Made by a program: the position numbers and the translations under genes | Shown here: in pieces, positions 57,712 to 64,000 of the stretch | Position numbering within the stretch: the first letter of the stretch is position 1 | Layout: each line of letters begins with the position of its first letter | The notes under the pieces: generated by a model | Seen by the model: only the letters and a program-made list of their open reading frames with translations | What the model was told of the DNA's origin: nothing | Databases searched by the model: none | NCBI RefSeq assembly: GCF_001894885.1 | Contig: NZ_BCXB01000013.1 | Location: 89,596-153,595 of the forward strand | Length of the DNA stretch: 64,000 nt | Origin: Rhodococcus marinonascens NBRC 14363 | GTDB taxonomy: Bacteria; Actinomycetota; Actinomycetes; Mycobacteriales; Mycobacteriaceae | Direction of reading: 5' to 3'

Positions 57712-58967
57712 ACGCCACCGTGACGGAAATACCCTGTGGTGCTGACATCCTCGACGACACCGAGAAATGGTGCGGTCGGTTCATCGCAGTGCCGGACGAC
57801 CGTGACCTTTCCTTGCTCACACTGTGGGCCGTCTCTACGCACCTGGCGCTCGAGACGTACACGACACCGCGACTGCTGATCGACTCGACAATGCCGGGCA
57901 GCGGGAAGACGACGGTCCTCGACCACTTCCAACGGTTGTGCCACGCGCCCATACAGGCAGCCTCTCTATCCTCGCCAGCCTTGCTGGTGCGACTGCTACA
58001 GAACGGGATTCGGACCATCTGCATAGACGAGGTGGACCGGTCGCTGTCACCGAACAAGCCGGGCGTCGAAGACCTCATCGGGATTCTCAACAGCGGGTAC
58101 CGGCGCGGTGCTACCCGCCCGGTCCTGGTCCACGCCAAGGGTGGCGAGTGGGTGGTCAAGGAGATGCCGACCTTCGCGCCGGTCGCAATGGCCGGCAACT
58201 CACCCCGCCTGCCTGACGACACACGGTCTCGAGCAATCAGGGTTCTGTTGATGCCCGACCTTGACGGGGTGATCGAAGACTCCGATTGGGAGTACATCGA
58301 GGATGATGCACGCGCGCTCGGCGCTCGTGTCGCCGCATTCGCCGACTCGGTACGTGAACAGGTGCGGACGATGAAGGTCGACCTTCCCGAGGGCTGCATC
58401 GGCCGTGCCAAGGAGAAGTGGAGGCCGCTCAAGCGGGTAGCGGTCGCCGCTGGTGGGCACTGGCCGCAGATCGCCGACGAGTTGATCGAACGGGATCTCG
58501 CCGAGACGCGAGCCGAACGGGACGCCGGCCTGCAACAGCTGCCGCCGGGCATGGTGATGATGAGCGACCTGCACGAACTCTGGCCCGACGGCACCGACTT
58601 CGTGCCCACCACGGAACTGGTTGCCGGACTGATCCGCCACAACCCCGAGTACTGGGGCATGGCGAGTGCATACGGCAAAGCGCTGACCGCGACCCGACTG
58701 GGCAAGCTCGTTTCCCAGGCGTCGAAAGTCACCTCGCAGCGCCCCGGCGGCCGAGGCCCCCGCGGCTACTCGCGAGCGGTGCTTGCACCCGTGTGGAACC
58801 GACTTGGCATAGGTCGGTTAGAACCCGGTGCACCTGGCTACCCCGGTGCACCTGGCGCACAACTGCACCGGGTTAACCGAGATAACCGGGTGCACCAAGT
58901 TGAACCCGACCCCCTTCAACTTGGTGCACAACCCGGATCACCGCAGGTAGGAGGCGATGCAGCATGA
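57708..58967 (+). CDS. DUF3631-type replicative ATPase/helicase
   Basis: 419 aa from GTG 57708. Walker A TMPGSGKTTV (Lys67), Walker B ICIDEVD (Asp107, Glu108), sensor region MAGNSPRLPDDTRSR. DUF3631 proteins are replication ATPases of actinobacterial mobile elements. The last 45 codons are made of GTGCAC-based DNA repeats, so the gene end doubles as a candidate origin. Confidence 0.8.
   Translation: MNATVTEIPCGADILDDTEKWCGRFIAVPDDRDLSLLTLWAVSTHLALETYTTPRLLIDSTMPGSGKTTVLDHFQRLCHAPIQAASLSSPALLVRLLQNGIRTICIDEVDRSLSPNKPGVEDLIGILNSGYRRGATRPVLVHAKGGEWVVKEMPTFAPVAMAGNSPRLPDDTRSRAIRVLLMPDLDGVIEDSDWEYIEDDARALGARVAAFADSVREQVRTMKVDLPEGCIGRAKEKWRPLKRVAVAAGGHWPQIADELIERDLAETRAERDAGLQQLPPGMVMMSDLHELWPDGTDFVPTTELVAGLIRHNPEYWGMASAYGKALTATRLGKLVSQASKVTSQRPGGRGPRGYSRAVLAPVWNRLGIGRLEPGAPGYPGAPGAQLHRVNRDNRVHQVEPDPLQLGAQPGSPQVGGDAA
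58824..58936. repeat. Iteron/inverted-repeat cluster, candidate satellite origin
   Basis: Four GGTGCAC cores (58828, 58845, 58889, 58923) and a perfect 15-bp inverted repeat, GTGCACCAAGTTGAA (58890-58904) with TTCAACTTGGTGCAC (58915-58929), separated by 10 nt. It lies in the 3' end of the replicative ATPase gene. Confidence 0.6.
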
Positions 58968-59214
58968 CCGGCCGACGCAACGCCAGACGAGAACCCGGCA
59001 CCGTCGCACTCCTCGCCGCAATCCTCGACCGCCGGCCGAATCTGCCAGACGCAGCCTGCCGAGACAGTTCGCGGTCTTCGACAAAGCGCTGCACCCAGAC
59101 GGCCGCGACGACCACACCCGCGCACAGATCGAAGCCGAACGAATCTGCCGACACTGCGCACACGCATTGCACTGCCCCGACACACTCGCCACCCGACAAC
59201 AGGAGACCGCATGA
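58964..59214 (+). pseudogene. WhiB-like gene broken by a frameshift
   Basis: ATG 58964 (AGGAGG 9 nt upstream, ATGA overlap) encodes a WhiB-like start ending in RRPNLPDAACRD. The rest (FAVFDKALHPDGRDDHTRAQ, ICRHCAHALHCPD) continues in the -1 frame from about 59066 to 59214. The four WhiB Cys are split between frames. No slippery heptamer is seen at the junction, so a 1-nt deletion is likely. Confidence 0.65.
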
Positions 59215-59558
59215 ACGAGATCCCGAACCCACTGCCCGACACCGCCATGATCGTCGACGACAACGGCGCACCGCTGGCAGTAATCAATATCGACCAGATG
59301 CAGGCGGATTCGATCGCCCTCGCCTACGACATGGCACGCAACTGCCACGACGTGAACGCCCTCGACCAGGTGTCGGCGAAGTGGCTCGACAAGGTTGGCG
59401 CAGAAGGGTTCGGCTACGTTGCAGCGGGGGCACTTCGCACACTCACGCATCACATCCTCGACCCGACGCTGCAAGTGCTCGAGGAGATCGCCCCGACGAT
59501 CCCGCTGCGTTCCCAACTCGACGACGCGCACCGCAACGCCACCAAGAGCGAGCACTGA
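59211..59558 (+). CDS. Satellite hypothetical protein
   Basis: 115 aa from ATG 59211, overlapping the preceding stop. Helical; segment SAKWLDKVGAEGFGYVAAGA. No family recognised. Last gene of the replication block before repeat R1. Confidence 0.6.
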   Translation: MNEIPNPLPDTAMIVDDNGAPLAVINIDQMQADSIALAYDMARNCHDVNALDQVSAKWLDKVGAEGFGYVAAGALRTLTHHILDPTLQVLEEIAPTIPLRSQLDDAHRNATKSEH

Positions 59559-59575
59559 CGGCCTCAAGACCCGCC

Positions 59576-59636
59576 CCCGGAAATCATCGAGGGGGTGGGG
59601 GGTCCGGGACTTCCCGGTCCAGTCACTCCTTTTTTA
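59576..59636 (+). repeat. Satellite repeat R1
   Basis: CCGGAAATCATCGAGGGGGT, then GTCCGGGACTTCCCGGTCCAG. Shares its block order with R2 (61700) and R3 (61794). The dyad CCGGG-ACTT-CCCGG is at 59604-59617; TTTTTT follows at 59630. The rest of the 59559-59746 gap has no gene. Confidence 0.75.
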
Positions 59637-59746
59637 CAGCGGCCCCGAAACTCACGTGCAAAACCGGCCCCGAGCTGCACCGATGATGCGGAATCGGGTC
59701 GACCAGAACCCCATAAAACCTGCACCCCTACCGAAGGAACCCAGCC

Positions 59747-60013
59747 ATGACATTCGAACCTGACCCCGACGACCTCAACGACGACGAGTTCAACGAGAGG
59801 AACGTGGACTACTTCACAGACGAGCTGGCCGGCCTCGACGTCGAAGCAACGCTCGCAAACCCCCGCAACCTTTCGCATTACCGGCGTTCGATCGAGTACG
59901 GCCGCGACGGACGCCCTCTGCACGAGCTGGACCGGCTCGCCAACCCACCCGGCTCTGATCGGTGGCCGTTCCCCCTCCCAGAAGACGGGCTCGACGAGGA
60001 CGACCTGTCATGA
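59747..60013 (+). CDS. Satellite hypothetical acidic protein
   Basis: 88 aa from ATG 59747 (GAAGGAAC upstream). Asp/Glu-rich at both ends, with NPRNLSHYRRSIEYGRDGRP in the middle. First gene of the capsid cassette, overlapping the next by 4 nt. Acidic composition could suit a scaffold or packaging-interfering role, but this is a guess. Confidence 0.55.
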   Translation: MTFEPDPDDLNDDEFNERNVDYFTDELAGLDVEATLANPRNLSHYRRSIEYGRDGRPLHELDRLANPPGSDRWPFPLPEDGLDEDDLS

Positions 60014-60423
60014 CGGATCTTCCCGAGCTGTTCGACCTCGGTGACCGGGTGCTGTTGGGTCCTCGCCCGGCTGCCGAGGTCGCGGCCGTCATCCGCGTGA
60101 CCACCACGTTGCTTTCCCGCGTGGGCAGTCCGGCGCTACCCCAACGGATAACCCGGCTCGCCGACCACCTCGAACGGTTCGCCGATCCTGCCGTCCACGG
60201 TAGTACGGCACTGCCGCAACAGGATTCGTCTCTACCGTCAACCACGCCGATCCTGCTCGACCCGGTCTCGACCACCGACGCCGCCCAGTTCCTCGGATGC
60301 TCGGACAACGCCATCCGGCAACGACTGCGACGGGGAACCCTGGCAGGGCACAGGATCTCCGGCCGCTGGTGGATCGACCGCCACGACCTGACCACACCAC
60401 TACCGCAGGAGAACCAACCGTGA
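60010..60423 (+). CDS. HTH_17-containing satellite protein
   Basis: 137 aa from ATG 60010. N-terminal helices (AAEVAAVIRVTTTLLSRVGS) and a C-terminal DNA-binding domain of the excisionase/HTH_17 type (VSTTDAAQFLGCSDNAIRQR, then GRWWIDRHDL). Directly before the capsid gene, where a small terminase would lie in a phage, so DNA recognition for packaging is possible; otherwise a regulator. Confidence 0.6.
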   Translation: MTDLPELFDLGDRVLLGPRPAAEVAAVIRVTTTLLSRVGSPALPQRITRLADHLERFADPAVHGSTALPQQDSSLPSTTPILLDPVSTTDAAQFLGCSDNAIRQRLRRGTLAGHRISGRWWIDRHDLTTPLPQENQP

Positions 60424-61304
60424 GCTACCCCCTCACCCCCACTCTGACCGGCCGACAGCTCACCGTCGACGCCGCCCTCAACACCCCGCCCCTGATCACC
60501 AAGCGCATCGCGGCCCTGACCGCCGACCAACTGGTGATCGACAAGTTCCTGTCCGCGACCGGGCAGAAGGTCGAAGGCGGTGCCCTGCTGTACACGCAGG
60601 CCAGCGCCGAGAACATGTACACCACCCGCGACGTCGAACAACGTGCGGCCGGAGCCGAATACCCGGTCGTGATGGGGGAGCGGCCCGAACCCAAGCTCGC
60701 CGAAGCCGAGGACTGGGGCGGCAAGTTCTTCGTCACCGACGAGGCCCGCACCCGTAACAACGTCTCCGAGTTCGACGACAACGTCACCCAGCTCGCGAAC
60801 ACCATCACCCGCAAGATCAACCAGCGCGTCATTGACGCCATCGAGGCCGCGATCACCGGCAACGGTGTTGTTCCCGGCCACGACTGGAACAACGTCATCA
60901 CGTCCGGCCCGCTCGACGCGCTGACCCCGAACAACGAACGGCCCGCCGCAGACTGGGCAATCTCGCAGCTCGCAGCCGACATGGGCGAGCTCGGTGTCAT
61001 CTTCGATCTGCTCGTGTTGCACCCGCAGGAGCACCACTCCCTCAAGGTCGCCTACGGCGAAGACCTCGCAGCGGTCCTTGCCTCCAACAACCTGTCGGTG
61101 TTCACCAGCCCCCGCCTGACCCCCGGCACCGGCTACGCGGTGAAGAAGGGTAACGCCGGGATCATGGCCTACGAAAAGCCCTTGAACACAACCACCTGGC
61201 GCGACGAAGCCCGCCGCGTTACCTGGGTGCAGTCTTACGCGGTCCCGGCAATCGCGGTCACCAACCCGCTCGCAATCAAGAAGCTCACCGGGCTCGACGG
61301 CTGA
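60420..61304 (+). CDS. Major capsid protein of the satellite
   Basis: 294 aa from GTG 60420 (GTGA overlap). Matches an HK97-fold actinophage capsid family: LITKRIAALTADQLVIDKFL, YTTRDVEQRAAGAEYPVVMG, WGGKFFVTDEARTRNNVSEF, QLANTITRKINQRVIDAIEA. Not related at sight to the helper-type capsid at 25721. Only structural gene of the satellite; no protease or portal accompanies it. Confidence 0.82.
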   Translation: MSYPLTPTLTGRQLTVDAALNTPPLITKRIAALTADQLVIDKFLSATGQKVEGGALLYTQASAENMYTTRDVEQRAAGAEYPVVMGERPEPKLAEAEDWGGKFFVTDEARTRNNVSEFDDNVTQLANTITRKINQRVIDAIEAAITGNGVVPGHDWNNVITSGPLDALTPNNERPAADWAISQLAADMGELGVIFDLLVLHPQEHHSLKVAYGEDLAAVLASNNLSVFTSPRLTPGTGYAVKKGNAGIMAYEKPLNTTTWRDEARRVTWVQSYAVPAIAVTNPLAIKKLTGLDG

Positions 61305-61316
61305 TCGGGGGACACG

Positions 61317-61529
61317 ATGCAGACGAAGACCGCCGCAGAGCGGGAACGGATGTACCGGCGGATCATCGCCAACGCAGTCGGTGCCGGTCGGATCGGAGCC
61401 AGCAAACGCGGCACCTGGCTCAACCGCCTCCGCAAGAGCCCAATCGCAACCAATGCACTGCTCGCGGGCCTGACCCCGGTCCGCACTGCTGAGCCGACCG
61501 AACCTGAGCCACCCGCCTGGTTCGGCTAA
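61317..61529 (+). CDS. Small basic satellite protein
   Basis: 70 aa from ATG 61317. Very basic helical N-terminus (AAERERMYRRIIANAVGAGR, KRGTWLNRLRK) and acidic Pro-rich end. Last gene before the terminator. DNA or capsid-interior binding is possible. Confidence 0.55.
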   Translation: MQTKTAAERERMYRRIIANAVGAGRIGASKRGTWLNRLRKSPIATNALLAGLTPVRTAEPTEPEPPAWFG

Positions 61530-61655
61530 TCAGCCACACCACGGCGTCAAACTCACCCACCACGGGCCGTCACACCCGCCGTAGACCGGGAACGCATGGC
61601 CCGACAGGGAGCTTATCCTTTCGCCTCCCATGACCCGACCAGCGCCGAGCACAGG

Positions 61656-61688
61656 AACACCCCCGGACCTCACAGGCCGGGGGTGTTC
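61656..61688 (+). terminator. Terminator of the satellite capsid operon
   Basis: ACACCCCCGG (61657-61666) pairs with CCGGGGGTGT (61677-61686), followed by TCTG. Confidence 0.8.
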
Positions 61689-61699
61689 TGCACTCTTAC

Positions 61700-61760
61700 C
61701 CGGAAATCATCAAGGGGGTGGGGGTACCGAGACTCCTCGGTCCAGTCTCGCGTATATCTC
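61700..61760 (+). repeat. Satellite repeat R2
   Basis: CCGGAAATCATCAAGGGGGT, then TACCGAGACTCCTCGGTCCAG and TCTCGCGTATATC. The dyad CCGAG-ACTC-CTCGG (61727-61740) differs from that of R1 by a matched change in both arms. Confidence 0.75.
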
Positions 61761-61793
61761 TCCGGCTTTTTCCACACAACCGCCGATCGGGGT

Positions 61794-61852
61794 GCCCGAA
61801 ATCATCAAGACCCCGGGGGTAGGGACTCCATTGGTCCCAGTCTCGCGTCTCT
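61794..61852 (+). repeat. Satellite repeat R3
   Basis: CCCGAAATCATCAAGACCCC, then TAGGGACTCCATTGGTCCCAG and TCTCGCGTCTCTC. Ends match R2; the dyad here is GGGAC/GTCCC. Confidence 0.7.
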
Positions 61853-62276
61853 CTCCCCTGGGGAAACGCTCCGGAAAGAGGAGGGCTGATGCCGTCGACA
61901 ACTCCTCGGCATCGTCCAGATCGTCACCACGGCCCTACCCAGCTCCACGCAGAGCGCCCCGGTCACCATCTGGCCGGGGCGCGCCTGGATTCCCGATGCA
62001 ACCCCCCAGCTTGCCGCCGCCGCACCCTCAGGGAAGCGGCCGCCGCGAGCGCGACACATCGGCAACAACGCGCATCAGCTTCGCTCGGTCAACTCCGCAG
62101 GTCCGAATGTCCGATCATGCCTAGTGGGGCCTCGTGTGGCCGTGAGGGTTCCGACGGATTCTGCGTCGAGATCAGGATTCGGTTGCTAGCCTCCGATGGG
62201 CTGATGGTCGGATCCGACCACCGGTTTTCCCACAGCACGGTTGATCCGTTTTGTTCCTCTGAGACAGGAGAAAAAT
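61853..62276. other. Intergenic stretch right of the satellite
   Basis: 424 bp without a convincing gene; it includes dispersed repeat copy B. The right end of the satellite may lie here. No copy of the tRNA-Arg core is present. Confidence 0.4.
61977..62089 (+). repeat. Dispersed repeat, copy B (partial)
   Basis: GGCGCGCCTGGATTCCCGAT through ACGCGCATCAGCT matches copies A and C; the 5' third with the inverted repeat is missing or replaced. Confidence 0.8.
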
Positions 62277-63371
62277 GTGAATCACCACAGCAGTTTCCGC
62301 GCCTATCCCACGATCAGGGGGCGTGTCCGACGTCTATCGGCCGGGTTGATCGCCACGGTCGCGTTGGTGGCCGGTATGGCCGGGATGGGGGCGGCGGCCG
62401 CGGCAGCGGATACCGTCATCGACACCGTCCCGGTCGGGACCAACCCGAACGGGGTGGCGATCACTCCGGACGGGTCCCGCGCCTACGTCGCCAACAGGGT
62501 TGACAACACGGTGTCGGTGATCGACACCGCCACCAACATGGTCGTGGGCGCGCCCATCCCGGTCGGGCTCCTCCCGGTCGGGGTGGCGGTCACTACCCCG
62601 GACGGGTCCTTCGCCTACGTCACCAACAGCGGTGGCGCTTCGGTGTCGGTGATCAATACCGGCACCAACATGGTGGACGCGACCGTCACGGTCGGGAACG
62701 CCCCGTTCGGGGTGGCGGTCACCCCGGACGGGTCCCGCGCCTACGTCACCAACGCTGGCGCCAATACGGTGTCGGTGATCAATACCGGCACCAACATGGT
62801 GGACGCGACCGTCACCGTCGGGAACGCCCCGTCCAGGGTGGCGGTCACCCCGGACGGATCCTTCGCCTACGTCACCAACGCTGGCGCCAATACGGTGTCG
62901 GTGATCGACACCGGCACCAACATGGTGGACGCGACCGTCATGGTCGGGACCTTCCCGTCCGGGGTGGCGATCACCCCGGACGGGTCCCGCGCCTACGTCG
63001 CCAACTTTAACGACGGTACGGTGTCGGTGATCGACACCGTCACCAACATGGTGGCCGAGACCGTCATGGTCGGGACCTTCCCGGTCGGGGTGGCGGTCGC
63101 CCCGGACGGATCCCGCGCCTACGTCACCAACAGCGGTGGCGCTTCGGTGTCGGTGATCGACACCGCCACCAATACAGTGGCCGAGACCGTCACCGTCGGG
63201 GCCAACCCGATCGGGGTGGCGATCACCCCGGACGGGTCCCGCGCCTACGTCACCAACAACGGTGCCGGTACGGTGTCGGTGATCGGTATCGACCAGTGCA
63301 CCGGATCGTTGTGCTTCGATTTCGGTTCGTTGACCGGCAGCGGCTCGGGCGCAGGCAGCGTTTTCAGCTGA
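62277..63371 (+). CDS. Secreted seven-repeat YVTN beta-propeller protein
   Basis: 364 aa from GTG 62277 (AGGAG 7 nt upstream). Signal peptide to about residue 45 (AAAAAADT). Seven repeats of about 42 aa with PDGSRAYVTN and TVSVIDTxTN form a YncE-type propeller, encoded by ~126-bp DNA repeats of high identity. C-terminus CTGSLCFDFGSLTGSGSG. Surface or secreted role, ligand unknown. Not part of either phage element as far as can be seen. Confidence 0.85.
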   Translation: MNHHSSFRAYPTIRGRVRRLSAGLIATVALVAGMAGMGAAAAAADTVIDTVPVGTNPNGVAITPDGSRAYVANRVDNTVSVIDTATNMVVGAPIPVGLLPVGVAVTTPDGSFAYVTNSGGASVSVINTGTNMVDATVTVGNAPFGVAVTPDGSRAYVTNAGANTVSVINTGTNMVDATVTVGNAPSRVAVTPDGSFAYVTNAGANTVSVIDTGTNMVDATVMVGTFPSGVAITPDGSRAYVANFNDGTVSVIDTVTNMVAETVMVGTFPVGVAVAPDGSRAYVTNSGGASVSVIDTATNTVAETVTVGANPIGVAITPDGSRAYVTNNGAGTVSVIGIDQCTGSLCFDFGSLTGSGSGAGSVFS

Positions 63372-63380
63372 CACCCGCAC

Positions 63381-63441
63381 CGACTCACCGGATGACGCCG
63401 CCACCCTCACGGCCGAGGTGGCGGCGTCATCCGGTGAGTCG
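63381..63441. terminator. Terminator with perfect 25-bp stem
   Basis: 63381-63405 and 63417-63441 are perfect inverted copies (core CCGGATGACGCCGCCACC) with an 11-nt loop, 10 nt past the propeller gene. No T-run, but a very stable stop. Confidence 0.7.
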
Positions 63442-63724
63442 ACGGGAGTCGGCGGTAGAACAGGGCGCCATGAACGCCGAGACCGGGTGGCATCGCGAGT
63501 TCGAGCTATCGGTGCCTATGGCCGCGGATGGTATCGGCCCAATCCGTGGTTGATGGAGCACATCGAGAAGGTCGCAGAGAACTTAAGCCACACTTGGTGG
63601 GATGAGCGGGGATGGCGGCGGAAAGAGAAACGCGACCGAAACCGAAACCTGAACCGCGCTACTGGCAGTGACCTCTGCTGGAGTCGGTTCTGCGCCACAC
63701 GTGTCCCTCGGACCGTGTGGCTCA
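63442..63724. other. Intergenic stretch with possible gene remnant
   Basis: 283 bp. A short plus-strand ORF (ATG 63471 to TGA 63553, 27 codons) and a second frame from 63552 (EHIEKVAENLSHTWWDERGW) look like pieces of one eroded gene, but no full frame exists. Confidence 0.3.
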
Positions 63725-63880
63725 GTCGTCTTACCGGCAACCCTGTTCGGCGCCGCCGGTGAGACCCCCCCGGTCCAGGGGCGCGCCTGGATTCCCGATG
63801 CAACCCCGCCTGCTTGCCGCCGCCGCACCCTCAGGGAAGCGGCCGCCGTGAGCGCGACACATCGGCACCAACGCGCATCG
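63725..63880 (+). repeat. Dispersed repeat, copy C
   Basis: Full-length copy in inverse orientation to A, with the end inverted repeat (GTCTTACCGG and CCGGTGAGAC). Ends 8 nt before the stop of the next gene. Confidence 0.8.
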
Positions 63881-63888
63881 TAGTCGGG

Positions 63889-64000
63889 TCAGGATCCGAA
63901 TGCGTTGCCCGCCGATCCTGTGCTGACAGGCTCGTCGGTGCCACCACCCGCGTCGGTGACAGTGACGGTGACGGTCTCGGAGGTCGAACCGGTACGGCCC
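63889..64000 (-). CDS. C-terminus of a probable secreted/surface protein (partial)
   Basis: Stop TGA at 63891-63889. The visible 37 residues (GRTGSTSETVTVTVTDAGGG, then TDEPVSTGSAGNAFGS) look like the last strand of an Ig-like or repeat domain plus a Gly/Ser tail. Runs off the right edge. Confidence 0.6.
   Translation of the reverse strand, partial: GRTGSTSETVTVTVTDAGGGTDEPVSTGSAGNAFGS

Larger units (their letters stand above)
54767..61689. mobile_element. Capsid-encoding phage satellite (phiRv-like element)
   Basis: About 7 kb: integrase, XRE repressor (leftward); excisionase, DnaB-N-like, DUF3631 helicase, broken WhiB-like, hypotheticals, HTH and major capsid protein (rightward). No terminase, portal, tail or lysis gene. 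Ends are not fixed: the left lies between 54735 and 54766, the right is placed at the terminator after the capsid gene but could extend to about 62270. Confidence 0.75.

Noticed and set aside
57491..58732. 413-aa minus-strand frame opposite the DUF3631 gene
   Set aside because: No motif; the plus strand encodes clear Walker A and B motifs.
59814..61037. 407-aa minus-strand frame across the satellite capsid region
   Set aside because: Antisense to the capsid, HTH and acidic-protein genes, which have coupled starts and recognisable motifs.
54692..62276. A third copy of the tRNA-Arg attachment core for the satellite
   Set aside because: I looked for the T-loop/acceptor sequence and found none here; the satellite's own att sites remain unidentified.
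62410..63280. Regular repeats that could suggest a CRISPR array
   Set aside because: The period is about 126 bp, in frame, and encodes propeller blades; there are no short palindromic repeats with unique spacers. No CRISPR array was seen anywhere in the window.
62334..63410. 358-aa minus-strand repeat frame
   Set aside because: Antisense of the YVTN propeller gene; its GVGDVGAGPVRGDRHP repeats only mirror the DNA repeats, and it has no ribosome site.

Overview
The window is high-GC actinobacterial DNA and fits Rhodococcus or a close mycolic-acid relative. The host genes include a secreted mycolyltransferase and an ArsR/SRPBCC pair. The prophage has an endolysin with LGFP wall-binding repeats, a LysB-type esterase and a WhiB regulator, all typical of phages of mycolate-walled hosts.

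Layout. (1) 1-5580 is chromosome: a partial TfoX-like gene, a VOC protein, an ArsR regulator with a SRPBCC/TIGR03086 gene, a mycolyltransferase, a HisC-like aminotransferase, a dienelactone-hydrolase-like protein, tRNA-Ser(GCT) and tRNA-Arg(ACG). (2) 5539-54691 is a ~49 kb siphovirus-type prophage in the 3' end of tRNA-Arg. It is bounded by perfect 44-bp direct repeats (5539-5582 and 54648-54691). From left to right it carries a plus-strand arm (replication-type HTH protein, DUF2637 membrane protein), a terminator-rich cargo slot (7.8-9.66 kb), a minus-strand structural block (tail proteins, endolysin/holins, tape measure, frameshifted tail chaperones, major tail protein, connectors, capsid, scaffold, MuF-toxin, portal, terminases, HNH; 9.66-34 kb), a minus-strand early block of small overlapping genes (34-49.5 kb; nucleases, methyltransferase, replication, Sak4-like ATPase, WhiB), an immunity region (49.5-51 kb), a three-gene membrane/metallopeptidase module (51.1-53.3 kb) and the integrase. 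(3) 54767-about 61.7 kb is a second, small element with its own tyrosine integrase, repressor, excisionase, replication genes and a major capsid protein, but no terminase, portal or tail genes. This is the gene content of a capsid-encoding phage satellite, comparable in outline to mycobacterial phiRv1/phiRv2. (4) The right flank is host DNA: a secreted seven-repeat YVTN beta-propeller and the C-terminus of a probable surface protein. A ~155-bp dispersed repeat occurs twice here and once inside the prophage.

How it works together. The prophage has most functions of a temperate phage, but TerL is in two reading frames. These are joinable by a +1 shift at TCC-TGA, or the second frame may be translated from its own start; otherwise the prophage may be packaging-defective. 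The satellite can probably integrate, excise and replicate itself and supply its own capsid subunit, but would need a helper for portal, packaging motor and tail. The most unusual loci are the satellite, the ImmA-like/MAB_1171c-like/PAP2-like operon next to an EspR-like regulator, and a MuF head protein fused to an ADP-ribosyltransferase domain with a candidate immunity gene directly downstream.

All calls come from reading the sequence; no database search was run. Family names rest on recognised motifs.
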